Assembly (NCBI RefSeq): GCF_950295315.1
Contig: NC_080171.1
Location: 27,720,682-27,784,681, forward strand
Direction of reading: 5' to 3'
Origin: Erinaceus europaeus
Lineage: Eukaryota; Chordata; Mammalia; Eulipotyphla; Erinaceidae
DNA length: 64,000 nucleotides
In this document: positions 39,170-50,561 of the stretch, one piece after another
Position numbering within the stretch: position 1 is the stretch's first letter
How the letters are laid out: each line of letters opens with the position of its first letter
Notes under the pieces: model-generated
The model's database searches: none
Told to the model about the DNA's origin: nothing
The model's input: the letters and a program-made list of their open reading frames with translations, nothing else
Made by a program: the position numbers and the translations under genes

Positions 39170-39900
39170 ATGGATTTATGAGGCTGTGTGACAGGAATTA
39201 TGTATTTTACACACACACAGTTGGCATGATAATAAATCTCTTGCTTCAGACCCCTGCAAATTTGCCTGAAATCTGATGGCCTGCTGGTGGCCCTGGTGGG
39301 CGCTGATAGCCCGGCGTAGAACTGGGTCAGGAACCAGGGCCTTCTGCAGAGACCTTCCCCACCAGTAGGTGCTTGTTGTCAGGGCCTGTGGTCTTTCGAC
39401 CTTGAAGGAGGCTGGCCACAGGGAACTAATGAAAATCCTGGCCGCACCTTTTGATGACAGCTGGATCCTGGTGCAGGAAGCTATAAAATGACTCCGGCTG
39501 GAGGAGGGAGGGCACATCTCCCAAAGGTGCTGGATGTGTTTAATCTCCACCAACATAATGCACTCAGGGCCGCCAGCCTTGGCACACAGATATATTGACC
39601 CGGGGCAGGGCTGCAATATCAAGATTACGCCCCTTCAAGGTCTCCTGTACTTGCCTTGGCTCCACTCTGTCCTAACCTCTTGGGCCAATAAATCTTGATA
39701 CTAGTCTCCAGAGAAGTCATTATCTTTCATCGGGAATGATTATTTCTCAGTTAAAGCCCACATTTAATTTCCCTGTCATCTGTCCTCTTCCACCTCCCGC
39801 CTAACTCCCTTCCGACATCAAATACCTTCTGCACTCTGAATCCCAAATCATTGGAGGTACTTTATAAGTACTCTGGCTGTTCTCATACACTGGCCCTAAC
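39170..39900. promoter_or_regulatory. Repeat-free intergenic block, candidate conserved regulatory element
   Basis: About 700 bases free of the repeats that fill the surroundings, with AT-rich homeodomain-like words (AACTAATGAAAAT, GATTATTTCTCA, CACATTTAATTTCC) and an E-box CAGCTG at about 39458. No long ORF. Conservation is inferred from texture only; it could be ordinary unique DNA. Confidence 0.3.
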
Positions 39901-40604
39901 AGCTACTCTCATGAAACACAAATGAAGACTAGGAGGCAGGGCTCAGCAGGCTGGATGGATGGTGTCTTCTCTGCCAGGGGGACTGAATCCCCCCACCCCT
40001 CAGCTGAGTTCCTACTCAGTTGGTTCCCAAAGAAAACCAGATGCCAAAGTTGACCCTTCTCCATGCTCCCCACAACTGAGGTCCCAGAAAACTATCTGTA
40101 AGTCCCATGTCTGTTTCCACAGTCCCTTGTCCTATTTGTCCAGACTGTGGCAGCCACCAAAGGTCAAGTGCTTCACATTTATCCCCCCCAATGGTGTCTC
40201 CCATGTGCCCAAATAAAGGCCTTTGCCTAACATCCCATCAGGTGGGGTGCTTGCAAAACTTGACTGCAGTCTGGGGTGGGGACAGGTTAAATTCACATGT
40301 GCATTTACATATATACAGATGTATATATACCCAGACACCCTGCCACATATGCCCATACTAACACACACAGACATACAACTTTCCTTGCTGTGGCATCCCT
40401 GCAGCCCTCCCCGTTATTCCTACGGGCTCTGCATCTTATTGGCAGTGTGGTAGGAGTTCTGTCCCCATGTTGTGATCACTGTCTTGCACTTGTGTTGTCT
40501 GTGAAAACATGAGATTGTGTCTGTGTCCCCCCCCACCTCTTCCCAGCTCTGTCCCCAGCACACAGCCCTTCTGAAATTATCTTCCTACTCCTTTAACTTT
40601 TTTT

Positions 40605-40715
40605 TTTTTCACTAGTTTACAATGATAGTGGGGCTGAATCTGGGATCTGGAAGTCTCAGGCCCGAAGATCTTTTTTTTGCGTAACCATTATGCTATCTAC
40701 CCAGCCCATAACCCA
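40605..40715 (-). mobile_element. Short SINE, reverse
   Basis: T run, GGGGCTGAATCTGGGATC, then reversed head GCGTAACCATTATGCTATCT. Confidence 0.55.
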
Positions 40716-40821
40716 TTCCTTTGGGAACTGGGGTCTGTTAAGGAGCAGCTGTTCCACCACTATGCTTTAAAGGTTACTTTTCTGCCTGGCAGTCACTTTG
40801 GTCCAGTTTCCTTTCACAAAA

Positions 40822-40997
40822 ACAAGGGGCAGGGGAATAGCATAGCTGGTAGAGTGTTAGGCTTGTATACTTGAGGTTTCCAGTGCCATTTCTGGCACTG
40901 CATGTGCCAGAGTGAGTGGTGCTCTGACATCTCCCTGTTTCTGTTGCTCTCTCTCTCTCTTGCCCTCACACTCTCTCTCTTGCTCTCACACTATCTA

Positions 40998-41062
<65 letters not shown>
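40822..41062 (+). mobile_element. Short SINE with CT and CA microsatellites
   Basis: GGGGAATAGCATAGCTGGTA head, ATGTGCCAGAGTGAGTGGTG core, then long (CT)n and (CA)n (41025-41060). Confidence 0.65.
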
Positions 41063-41063
<1 letters not shown>

Positions 41064-41084
41064 TTCTCATATATATTTCTAATT

Positions 41085-41264
41085 TCTCTATTGGGTGATT
41101 AATGGTTTACAGTCAACAGTAAAATACAATAGTTCGAACATGTGTAACATTTCTCAGTTTTCCACTTTTCCATTCAACCCCCACTAGATCCTCCTCTGCC
41201 ATCATGTTCCTGGACCAGAACCCTCCCCCCACTCCAGAGTCTTTTACTTTGGTGCAATACACCA
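41085..41264 (-). repeat. Repeat family A, copy 2
   Basis: Reverse copy ending ACTTTGGTGCAATAC, the same boundary as copies 1 and 3. Confidence 0.6.
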
Positions 41265-41684
41265 GCTTCTCATATATTTCATATGAAATATTTAAAAGGC
41301 AAAAACAAAACCCAAACTAGACAAGCAACAAAAGCAAAAACAAAACAAACAAACTAGGGAGATTCCAGATACAGCCGCTTTACAATACCAAACCAGCTGT
41401 GTCCTGACTTTGGCCTCACATTTCTATTGTATTTAATTAATTTAGATTTAGTGATTATGTACCTGAAGATTCATCCCTGAAGATCAGTTTACTAATTGGT
41501 TCTTAAATACTTTACTTGATTTTTTTGTTACTTGCATATGTTTGAAAAACAACAAAAAGCCACATATCTTGTTGAATTGAGGGGGTGGGGAAATCATGTA
41601 AAAGCTCTCTGGGTTTGCAGAGAAATAGTTGCAGTGACAGGCCAGTTCTAAAACCATTTCCTCACAGGAGTCTGTTCAGCTCTG

Positions 41685-41780
41685 GCTTATGGTGGTGCTG
41701 GGGATTGAACCCGAAACTTTGGAGCCTCAGGTATGAGAGTCTCTTTGCATAACCATTATGCAATCTACCCAGGCTCCTTT
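41685..41780 (-). mobile_element. Short SINE, reverse
   Basis: GGGGATTGAACCCGAAACTT and TTGCATAACCATTATGCAAT. Confidence 0.5.
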
Positions 41781-41929
41781 TCTACATTTTCTAATAGTTA
41801 AGGTCTCAGACTTAAAAGTCCAGGTCAGGATGGCGATCCTCCACTAGAATAGAACCCCCAGAAAACTAACGAATGAAATACACAATTATCAGCGTAACCT
41901 GTGTTCCCATTTGCTGAATGGCGTTAGTT

Positions 41930-42560
41930 CCCCAGGATCCGAGGTCGGTGGGAGTGGTCAGCGTGGCGGATGCTGTGTGTATAAAAGCATGCACTAAGGC
42001 GTAATCGTCATTCGGGGGGCGTGGCTGTAAGCGGATCCGTCATTGGGGGCGTGGTTATAGAGCATTCGGGGGCGGGGCCTGAGTACGTGACGGCGGTTTC
42101 CAAGGTGAAAGGTCAGCTGCGCGCCCCGGCCCACTTCCAACATGGCGGCGGCCGGCGCGGCGGCGATGCCGCGTAGCCCGGAGTCCCGGGCGGGCACTAT
42201 GGCCCGCGCTCCGAGCTCGTCCCCTTCGCGGCCCTCGTGGCTACCCGCGCTGCTATTGCTGCTGGCGGCGGCTGGGCCCGGGGCGGGCGCGGCCCGACTG
42301 TACCGCGAGGGCGTGGACGCCGTGTGGGTGCTGGACAGCGGCAGCGTGCGCCGGGCCACGGCCAACAGCTCGGCCGCGTGGCTAGTGCAGTTCTACTCCT
42401 CGTGGTGCGGCCACTGCATCGGCTACGCGCCCACCTGGCGGGCCCTGGCCGCGGACGTGCGAGGTGAGGCGCGGCCTGGATTCGTCCCCTGCGGCGCCCC
42501 CGCCCCCGGGGCCCGGGGACCCCTGCCATCGCGGGGACCCTTCCGCTAGTCCTCGCAGCT
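41930..42560 (+). promoter_or_regulatory. QSOX2: QSOX2 CpG-island promoter
   Basis: CpG density rises sharply from about 41930 and falls after 42560. Three GC boxes (42014-42024, 42045-42054, 42068-42077) sit behind repeated (CGT)CATT words, giving CRE half-sites CGTCA at 42006 and 42038, plus TGACG near 42088. CAACATGGCGGC over the start codon fits the YY1 consensus AANATGGCGGC. No TATA box at a sensible distance, as usual for housekeeping promoters. Confidence 0.75.
42142..42463 (+). CDS. QSOX2: QSOX2 exon 1: signal peptide and Trx1 active site
   Basis: The ATG at 42142 (AACATGG, A at -3 and G at +4) opens [10 protein letters not shown], close to the human start. In-frame ATGs at codons 9 and 20 are alternatives that keep the signal peptide. 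Encodes the CGHC redox centre (codons 89-92) and an NSS glycosylation site at 75. Donor G/GTGAGG at 42464, phase 1. Confidence 0.95.
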
Positions 42561-45500
42561 GAAGACTGGGTAGCCTCCTAGCTCTCCAGCATCCGGTTTT
42601 GAGTCCTGGGCCCATATCCTCGCAGATTCGGTACTCACTACCATCCTTAGTAATTCCATTTCAGTGCTAGGATCCCGACTCCTATTCCAAATCCCTTTTC
42701 CTTTATAAATCCTTCATCCTCTTCCTGGTTTGGAGAGCCAACCGGATACGTACTGATTTCTAAATTGTGAACCCTCAGTTTAGAAACCCAAATGCTTTGG
42801 AGACTTAGAGAAGCAAAATACCACCGCCGCCAGCAACAGCAGCAGCAACAACAAAAAAACCTCTCAAAGCACTTTATTGGGACGTTAATAGTGAATAGAC
42901 GCCTGACCTTTATAACATCTGTCACCCACCCGGTAACGTTCACAATCTTGTTTGGCCCTGTTGTGCAGTGCCCGCCAGCTTTAAATGGCACAGTTTTGTC
43001 TGGAAGGTGCCATTTCAGGGGCCTTGCAAGCTGGCCTGACTTGAAGTTGAGCTGAAGTAGGAGCTTCTCTCCAACAAGAGTGAGGTTTGGCAGGACTCTG
43101 CTGGTGTTATGCTGACCTCTAATTATATAGCTCACTGGACAAGAGGGCAACAAATTGCTGTTCTTCCGGCACCTTTGTTTTTATGTCTTATGTTCTACCC
43201 TGTTGTACTTTTTCTTTTATCTAGACAGATTCATAGGGAAGCCTTTTGAAAGTTCAAATAGGGATTTTGTGCATAATTGTCTTTGAAATGTATTATCTCC
43301 TAGCCTCAGGCATTGGGCTTTTGGTTCCCAAAGGTTTTTTCTTTGATTTATGTTTTCTTAAATCCCAGATGTTCTTCACTTGTTAGAACTGAGATTAGAG
43401 ACAAAGTGGACAGACATCTTAGGTTTTCTCTTTATACCTTTGCTTTGAGGAAAGACAAGCACACCAGTAATACAGAGAACATTCTGATTCTCATTGCTTA
43501 CTTGGTAGCAGAAACAGATATGTATATTAAAATGCAGGTAGATCTGTCAATACATTTCCCACCCATTTTGTGCAATTTTTTTTTTCTTTCAGTTTAGCAT
43601 TGGGAGCATAAAAGCTGTAAGCTAGATTTGAATGGTGTTAATTATTCTATAGTTGAACCAGCAGTAAGGAGCCTCTAGCATTACCCCTGGGACATGGAAG
43701 GAAGTGAAACTGGTAAAAATCCTTTCCTAATATGTGTGATTAACTTAACCATTAGTTAAGTAAGGTTCTCTTAAAGGGGTTGGACATTGTCCAAGCCAAA
43801 GCAGGAAGAACAGGTCTGAGACTTAAGGGAGTTGTGGTCTGGAAGCTGGAGCAGAGTGAGGCAAGGCACCCAGGGACTGGCTCTGACTCACACACTGGGG
43901 AGTATCTTTTTTACCCCCTCTGCTGGGTCTTCCATCCTGGTGATATAAACAGAGAGAGAATGTGAGATAACATAGCACCCTTTCATGTTTCTGAATCTTC
44001 ACCAGTGCATGCTTCTCCCATGTGGTTCAGGAGTCTCAAACTCAGTTCCTTGTGCATAGTAAGATATGTGCTCTCCCAGCCCCAGGAATATTCTTAAGCA
44101 CCCCCCCCCCCAGTACCTGTTAGGAATGCATATTACTGGCCCCTACTCAAATCTGCTGGATCAAAAACTAGGCATGAGGCCTAGCGCCCTGTCAGCACCA
44201 ACCCCAAAATCATTGTTCTAAGTAATGTGCCACAAGCCCTGTTAGATACACAGAAGAAAGGGTTCTGGCCTGAAGGCCAGAAAAGGAGGCACTCTCTGGC
44301 CAGTAGATGTGTACCCACAAGAACCCTGCAGGAGCCTAATCCTCTCCTCCATGTTTTGTGCCTGATTTCACTGAGCTTCTCTCTGCTCAGCCTGGCACTT
44401 CCTGACCTGTTTTCATATGACAGGTGTTCCCTAGGCACGACATGGGTCAGTCTGTATGCAGCCATCACTCCCACTGTCACCATTTTGTTCCCCACCAGCC
44501 AATTCACAGGTGAATTGGTTTTTTTTTTTTAATTTTTTAAAATTTATTCCCTTTGTTGCCCTTGTTTATTGTTGTAGTTGTTATTGATGTCATCATTGTT
44601 GAATAAGACAGAGAAATGGAGAGAGATAGGGAAGACAGAGGGGAAGAGAAAGACAGACACCTGCAAACCTGCTTCACCACCTGTGAAGTGACTCCCCTGA
44701 AGGTGGGGAGCCGGGGGGCTTGAACCGGGATCCTTCCACTGGTCCTTGCGCTTTGCACTTAATCCTCTGTGCTACCACCTGACTCCTGTGAATCGGGTTT
44801 TGTATAGTCCCCTGGACATTCAGGGACCTTCTGATCCTTCTCCTTAACCCTCTCCAAGTGGAGATTGTTCCAAGTAGCCTACAACTGCCCCAGTGTACAT
44901 CAGGGTAACTTCTAGGAAAAGGTGGATCTGAGGCTTGAAGGGTCCTTTGTAGGGTGGGGGTCCTCCCTATCCTGGCTAGGTCTCCCATTCTGGACTTAGG
45001 ACACTTTCCTTTTCCAGAAAGCTTTGTATTGAATTTTAGCTCTTCAAGTGGTTTTCTAGGACCTTGACAAGGAATGTTTTTCCTTGTAAGAAGGTAGCTT
45101 AGCAAACAAAAGGCCTACTGTTGGGTGCAGCTAATTATCCGTTACAGTTTTGCTGGGATCTGGTTTAGACCTGTCAGTTTTTAAGTACTCCAAACAAAAC
45201 CCTGCTGTTCCAGAAATCTTTTAGCCTAGGGCTTCATTGTTCTCTTTGGGATGCCACCTCTTTTTGTGGTACCTATTAACACTCCTGTGGTCTAGCAGGC
45301 CCTATCCCTCACAGGAGCCCGGAAAACCTTGGAGGAAACTTCTGGGGGGCAGGGGGGCACTCTGACAGGGCCAGTGACTCCCATAACTGGTGCAGTCCTC
45401 TTAGGGCACGCTTTTCTGGAATTCTGGGTGGGAGGTTCAAAAGAGGTACTGAGCCTTGGTGGGCAGTCACTCACCATATGTTCTGCAAAGGCAAGGATAC

Positions 45501-48500
45501 TCTTGAGTTTGTGTGAGATTACACATAGTCACACAGCTGAGCGAAAAGCTGATGATGACCAGAGCCCCAGATATCCCTCCCTATGTCTGCAGAGACAGTG
45601 TAGCCTACGCCACAGGACAGAGCCACCCCCCCCACACACACACGTACACTGAGAGAAGACCTACACTCCACTGGGACTGTGCCCACAAGAACACTGCTGC
45701 GTGAGGCTCAGGCCAGCTGGCGGAGGAGCTGAGGCCATAAATAACTGCTGCTCGCTTTGCCTCCACTGCAGACATTGGAGGTGCTCTGAACTGCTTGTTC
45801 TTCCTCAATGACAGTGTAGGGATGTTTCAGCTTTTAACCTGGAGACATGGCTGATAGGCCTGTAAGTGTTGTTCTTCATTCTGCAGGATCGTAAACAAGG
45901 CCCCTTTTACAACATTGGACCCAAGACTGGGTTTGGAAAGATCCCAGCCCCACCCCACCACTCATCCCCAGTGCCAAGATGAGGCAAAACAGAGAACCTG
46001 GACTCTCATGGCCAACCAGGGCTGCATCTTGAATGAGCCTTCACTCATTAGCACATAGCTTCATTTCTTTCCAGGCCTTTGTGGCCTAAACTCGCGCTTG
46101 AATTCAGTCTTACCAACAAAGACCTCAGCTCACAGGCAGGGCAATGTCTGTAGACTAGAAAGAGTGGGACCCCCCTAGTACCCTGAGCATGAAGAAGGAG
46201 AAGCTCTGGCCTGGAGGCAGCACCTCAACAGCTTCTTCTGGGAATCCAGGTGCTTAATTAATCTGCCCTGTAATCATTTTCTACAACTAGTTAATGTTGA
46301 CCATAAATCGGGCTTTATAGGCTCTAATCTTGTTATAATTTGGCAAGTAGTGGTGAGAAGCACAATCCCATTGGTTTAAATAATATAGTTACCTGACAGG
46401 AATGCTTGAAACAGATTGCAGTCTGCTGTGGAAGGGAACTGAATTGTTTCACAGCTATTTTTAAGCCTGTAGTACTAAAAGCTGACAAGTTTATTGGTGA
46501 GAGTATTGAGGGTGACGCTTAGCTTGCTCCCCTTTGCCCCTCACAGCTGGCCTACTTCCCTGTCAGGGTGGATGCAGGCAGTCTGCATGGCAGAGTCTCT
46601 TCTGGGTAGGACAGGTGGGACAGACAGGAGGCAGGAGTCAGGCAAAGCCCCAAGCCAAACCTTTGCACTGCGGGTGTGACTTGAGCAAAGAGACTCTCTC
46701 CTTTGTGTGGCCCTGAATGGATCCATCTGCTGGGCTACTGACCGCTGCTACTGGTGCCGTTGAGCTGGGAGGCAGCCTGTGTAACTGAAATTCTCCCCTC
46801 ATCTGCTTCCCTGTGAAGCTTCCCGCACACACAGCCAAGCGTCTTTCAAAGGGACAAAGGTCCCTTCACCAGGACAACCAACCCCACTCCAGGGGAACAC
46901 ATTTGTCTCAGGAATCCCAAGAAGCCACAGATCATAACTGCTGCCTGTCCCCTCTGATGCATACTCAGTTTCACCATGAGAGGAGAACTTGCTTTCTGTC
47001 TGCCTTCCAGCATATTCTCAGGACTTTCCTGGCCCCAGCATTGTGGCAGGTGCAGAAAGACAGCGAGCAGGGTGGATCCCAGAGTGGGTGATGGTAACGG
47101 TGAACAGAAAACTAGCAATAGAATACTTGCAGGCCTTAAGCTCTAGGAAAACAGCAGTGTGGCTGGGTTGGCACAGGGTGGAGGATGGCCTTCGAAGGTG
47201 AGGAAGAACAGCTGAATGAGGACAGAACAGGGCAAGACTGCTAAGTCCAGAGCAGGCTCTAGGGTTGTGAATAGGAGCGTATCTCTTATGGTTGGGCAGA
47301 AGGTGGCAGTAGGAGGCCCTCGGCTTGTGGGCCAGGCTAGAGGATTCTTCTCATTCCTTGCTGAACAAACAGCAAGAAGTGGGCATCTGGGGGAGTGACC
47401 CAGCTGCTCCTAGGAGCCCTAAGACCAGACACCAACAGGGAACATAACTGGGGCACAGCAGGACCAACTGTGCTAGGAGGGTAAGCTGGTGGGCAAAGGG
47501 GGAGGGGCCCCTGGATTTGGGCAGGAAGGACAGAATCCCAAAGGTGGAAATGCTTAGCTCTGTGAAGTAAGCTCAGGTGTTCAGAACTGTGTGGCCATGG
47601 TGAGGCTGTTTTGCAGTGAACCCCTCCTGGGGTATAGGGGCATGGGGATTTGTCTGTGATGGTCACCTTGTTGCCAGACACAGCTGAGGTACTGCCTTTG
47701 ACTGGTCCTGTCCCCATATGGATTTCTTTCTTTCTGGAGAGAACCTAGAGCATCACTCTGGCACAGGATATTCTGAGGCTAGAGCTTGGAGCCTCATGTT
47801 TGAGAATTTGATGCTTTATCTGCTGCAACACCTCCTAGGCTGCAAGTTTTTTTTTTTTTCTTCTACCTCTTATTATTAAACTGCTTTAGGGACAGCAAAA
47901 TAGCTCAGTTGGATAGTGTGCCTGCTTTGCCATGCGCATGACCCAGGTTCAGGCCTGGCCCCCACTACATCGGAGGGAGCTTCAGTGCCTTGGTTTCTTC
48001 CCTCTCTGCCCTCTCTGTCTCTGTCTGGAAAAGGCTAGAGTGGTGGCAGCCTGGAGGTGGCACAATACGAAGTTCTGAGTTCGATTCCCAGCATTGTGTG
48101 TGCCACAGCGATGCACTTTTGTGCTCTCTCTCCACCTCTGTCTCTCATAAAGAAATTAAGCTTAAAAACAGAAAACAAAACAACCTGCGGCGCAGGGACC
48201 GGCGCAAGGATCCCGGTTCAAGTCCCCGGCTCCCCACCTGCAGGGGGGTCGCTTCACAGGCGGCGAAGCAGGTCTGCAGGTGTCTGTCTTTCTCTCCCCC
48301 TCTCTGTCTTCCCCTCCTCTCTCAGTTTCTCTCTGTCCTATCCAACAACAACAAAAAAAGTGCTGCCAGGAGCAGTGGATTAATACTGCAGATACTAACT
48401 GGAAGCAAAAAAAAAAAAAAAAAAAAGAAAGAAAGAAAGAAAGAAAGAACGAAAGAAAGAAAGAAAAAGAAAAGAGAAGGAAGAAAGAAAAGAAACTACT

Positions 48501-50523
48501 TTAAACTTGAAATTATGCCTAAAGGGTGTTTTTGTGGTACACCTAGTTGAGCACATGTTACAATGCACATGGTACCCAGGTTCAAGCCCCCAACCCCCAC
48601 CTGAAGGGGAAAGCCTGACAAGTGGTGAAGCAGTGCTGCAGATGCCTCTCTTTCCCTCTATTTCCTTCTCGCTTCATTTCCTCTCAGTCTCTATCCAATA
48701 ATAAATAAATATTTAAAAAATAATAATGCCTGCCACTGTATCCACAGTGAGACAGGGCACCGCTGGAAAGACATGGACCACTCACTGGGGACTTAGCCCA
48801 GCTCATAGTTTACCTGGTTCCAGAGCAAGGGATGCTTAGATCTGGAGCATGGAACAGACTGGGGTATGAGGATTGTTTTTTGTTTTTTCCAAAGGATTGA
48901 TTTTCTGTCTATTTAAGAAGGAAAGCATCACATAGAAACTTTTTAAAGTTGTCATTGGGTGACTGGCTGATTCACCATGCCAGCAGGGCTAGCAGAGCGT
49001 GTGTATCTTCATTTGGAAGCTGTGGGGTGAGAGCAGGGGAATTCCTGCTGATAGCCACCTCACACTGGGTAAGAGTGCAGAAGCGTGTGCCTGTTGCTGC
49101 TCTTTGCCTGGTTCCCTGGAAGACAGCGTTAGGCTCTGTCCACCATCCGGGCCACCGGCTGAGTGACCTGAGCCACAAGATCATACAGAGTGGCCCACAT
49201 GTCTCCAGGCAGCGCTTGTTGGTGAGAGCTTTGTAAACTAAGATGCTGTGTAAATTTACTTTAGAAATGACACTGCAGAGGAGCCCTTGCTGCCATTGTC
49301 ACTGTGCCCAGGCAAGGGTGCCCCCTCTGAGGAAGTAATACTTATGTTAAAATGGACAGAGAAAGCAACCAGATAGAGGGCAGAAGAATGTGTTCGCCTG
49401 GGCAGAGCAGGCACAGTCCCGAGTTGGGGGACCTATGGGTAGCTCTGGGAAAGTGAGCAGGAGAGGGTGTCAGCACAGAGAAACTGCAGTGAAGGACACA
49501 GGGCTCTACAAGGGCAGGGCACCTGCCTACGCCCCTTCCTTGGCACTAAGACCTGTCGACCATGGTTGAGCCTTGCTTTGACTGTAGAGGGGAACCACAG
49601 ACAGGTATTTGAGCCTTGGGGCACTAGAGAGCTGGCTGGACAGCCACATGGCCAGCTAAGTAGGACTTTGCTGCCCCTGGGCATGACTTTCACCCATGCC
49701 TATAAGGGCTGGGTGCTTTCTGGCAGAGTTGAGGGCACAGGCTGACACCGAGAGTCACAGTAGTGGGGAGCGGGAATCCCAGCTCCAAGGTGTTAACTGT
49801 CCTATGAACCTGGTTGGAGTGGGGGTGGGGGGGCAGCACTGGGTTGTTTTGCCTCTAGAGTTCTCCCAGACTCCCTGTCTGGGGCTGCAGAGACTGTTAC
49901 AGCTGCCACATTGTAACTGACACATGGACACATACACACACTTTCTCTAGTGCTATAGGTTCTGGAAGGTTCTTAGAGCCTCCCTGGTCTGGCAGGCTTT
50001 GTCACACAGCCCTGTGAATAGCATGCCCTGCTGCGCCCTTACCCTAGGCCCTCTGGGATAGCAGAAGCTGTGAGAAACAAGTGGCCAGAGGACACTAGTG
50101 ACACTACCACTCTCCACAAGACCCTGGAGAACAGGAGAACAGTGTCTTTCTTACACTGATGTTTATCAGGAAAGCATTGTTATTTAAAAAAAAACAAAAC
50201 CTGGAGGACAAAGAGTAGAATTGAGACCCACCCTGCAAAAAAACAAATCACAGTGAACAGTTGCTCTTTTTCCCTTTGTTTGCCCTGTGCCCGAGCTGGC
50301 CTGCTTACCACAATCACATTGCACATACACTGTCGGCTGTAGCTATTTTTCATTTTACATCCTTTTTCTGGGCAGTAGGAATTTTTTTTTTTCCTGCAAT
50401 GACAGTGTGTCATGGAAATTCCCAGTAAACAGTGAACCCATGTGTCTGTGAGGAGCCAGGAGGGAGGCAGCAGATAGGGGGTGTGTTGGCAAGATGAATG
50501 GGATGAGAAGCCAAGGTGACAGG

Positions 50524-50561
<38 letters not shown>

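Noticed and set aside
41994..42529. Reverse and alternate-frame ORFs over the QSOX2 promoter and exon 1
   Set aside because: CpG-island DNA lacks stops by composition; only the QSOX2 frame matches a known protein.
48475..48550. Lys/Arg-rich ORFs across AAAG and GAAA arrays
   Set aside because: Translation of a microsatellite in a SINE tail.
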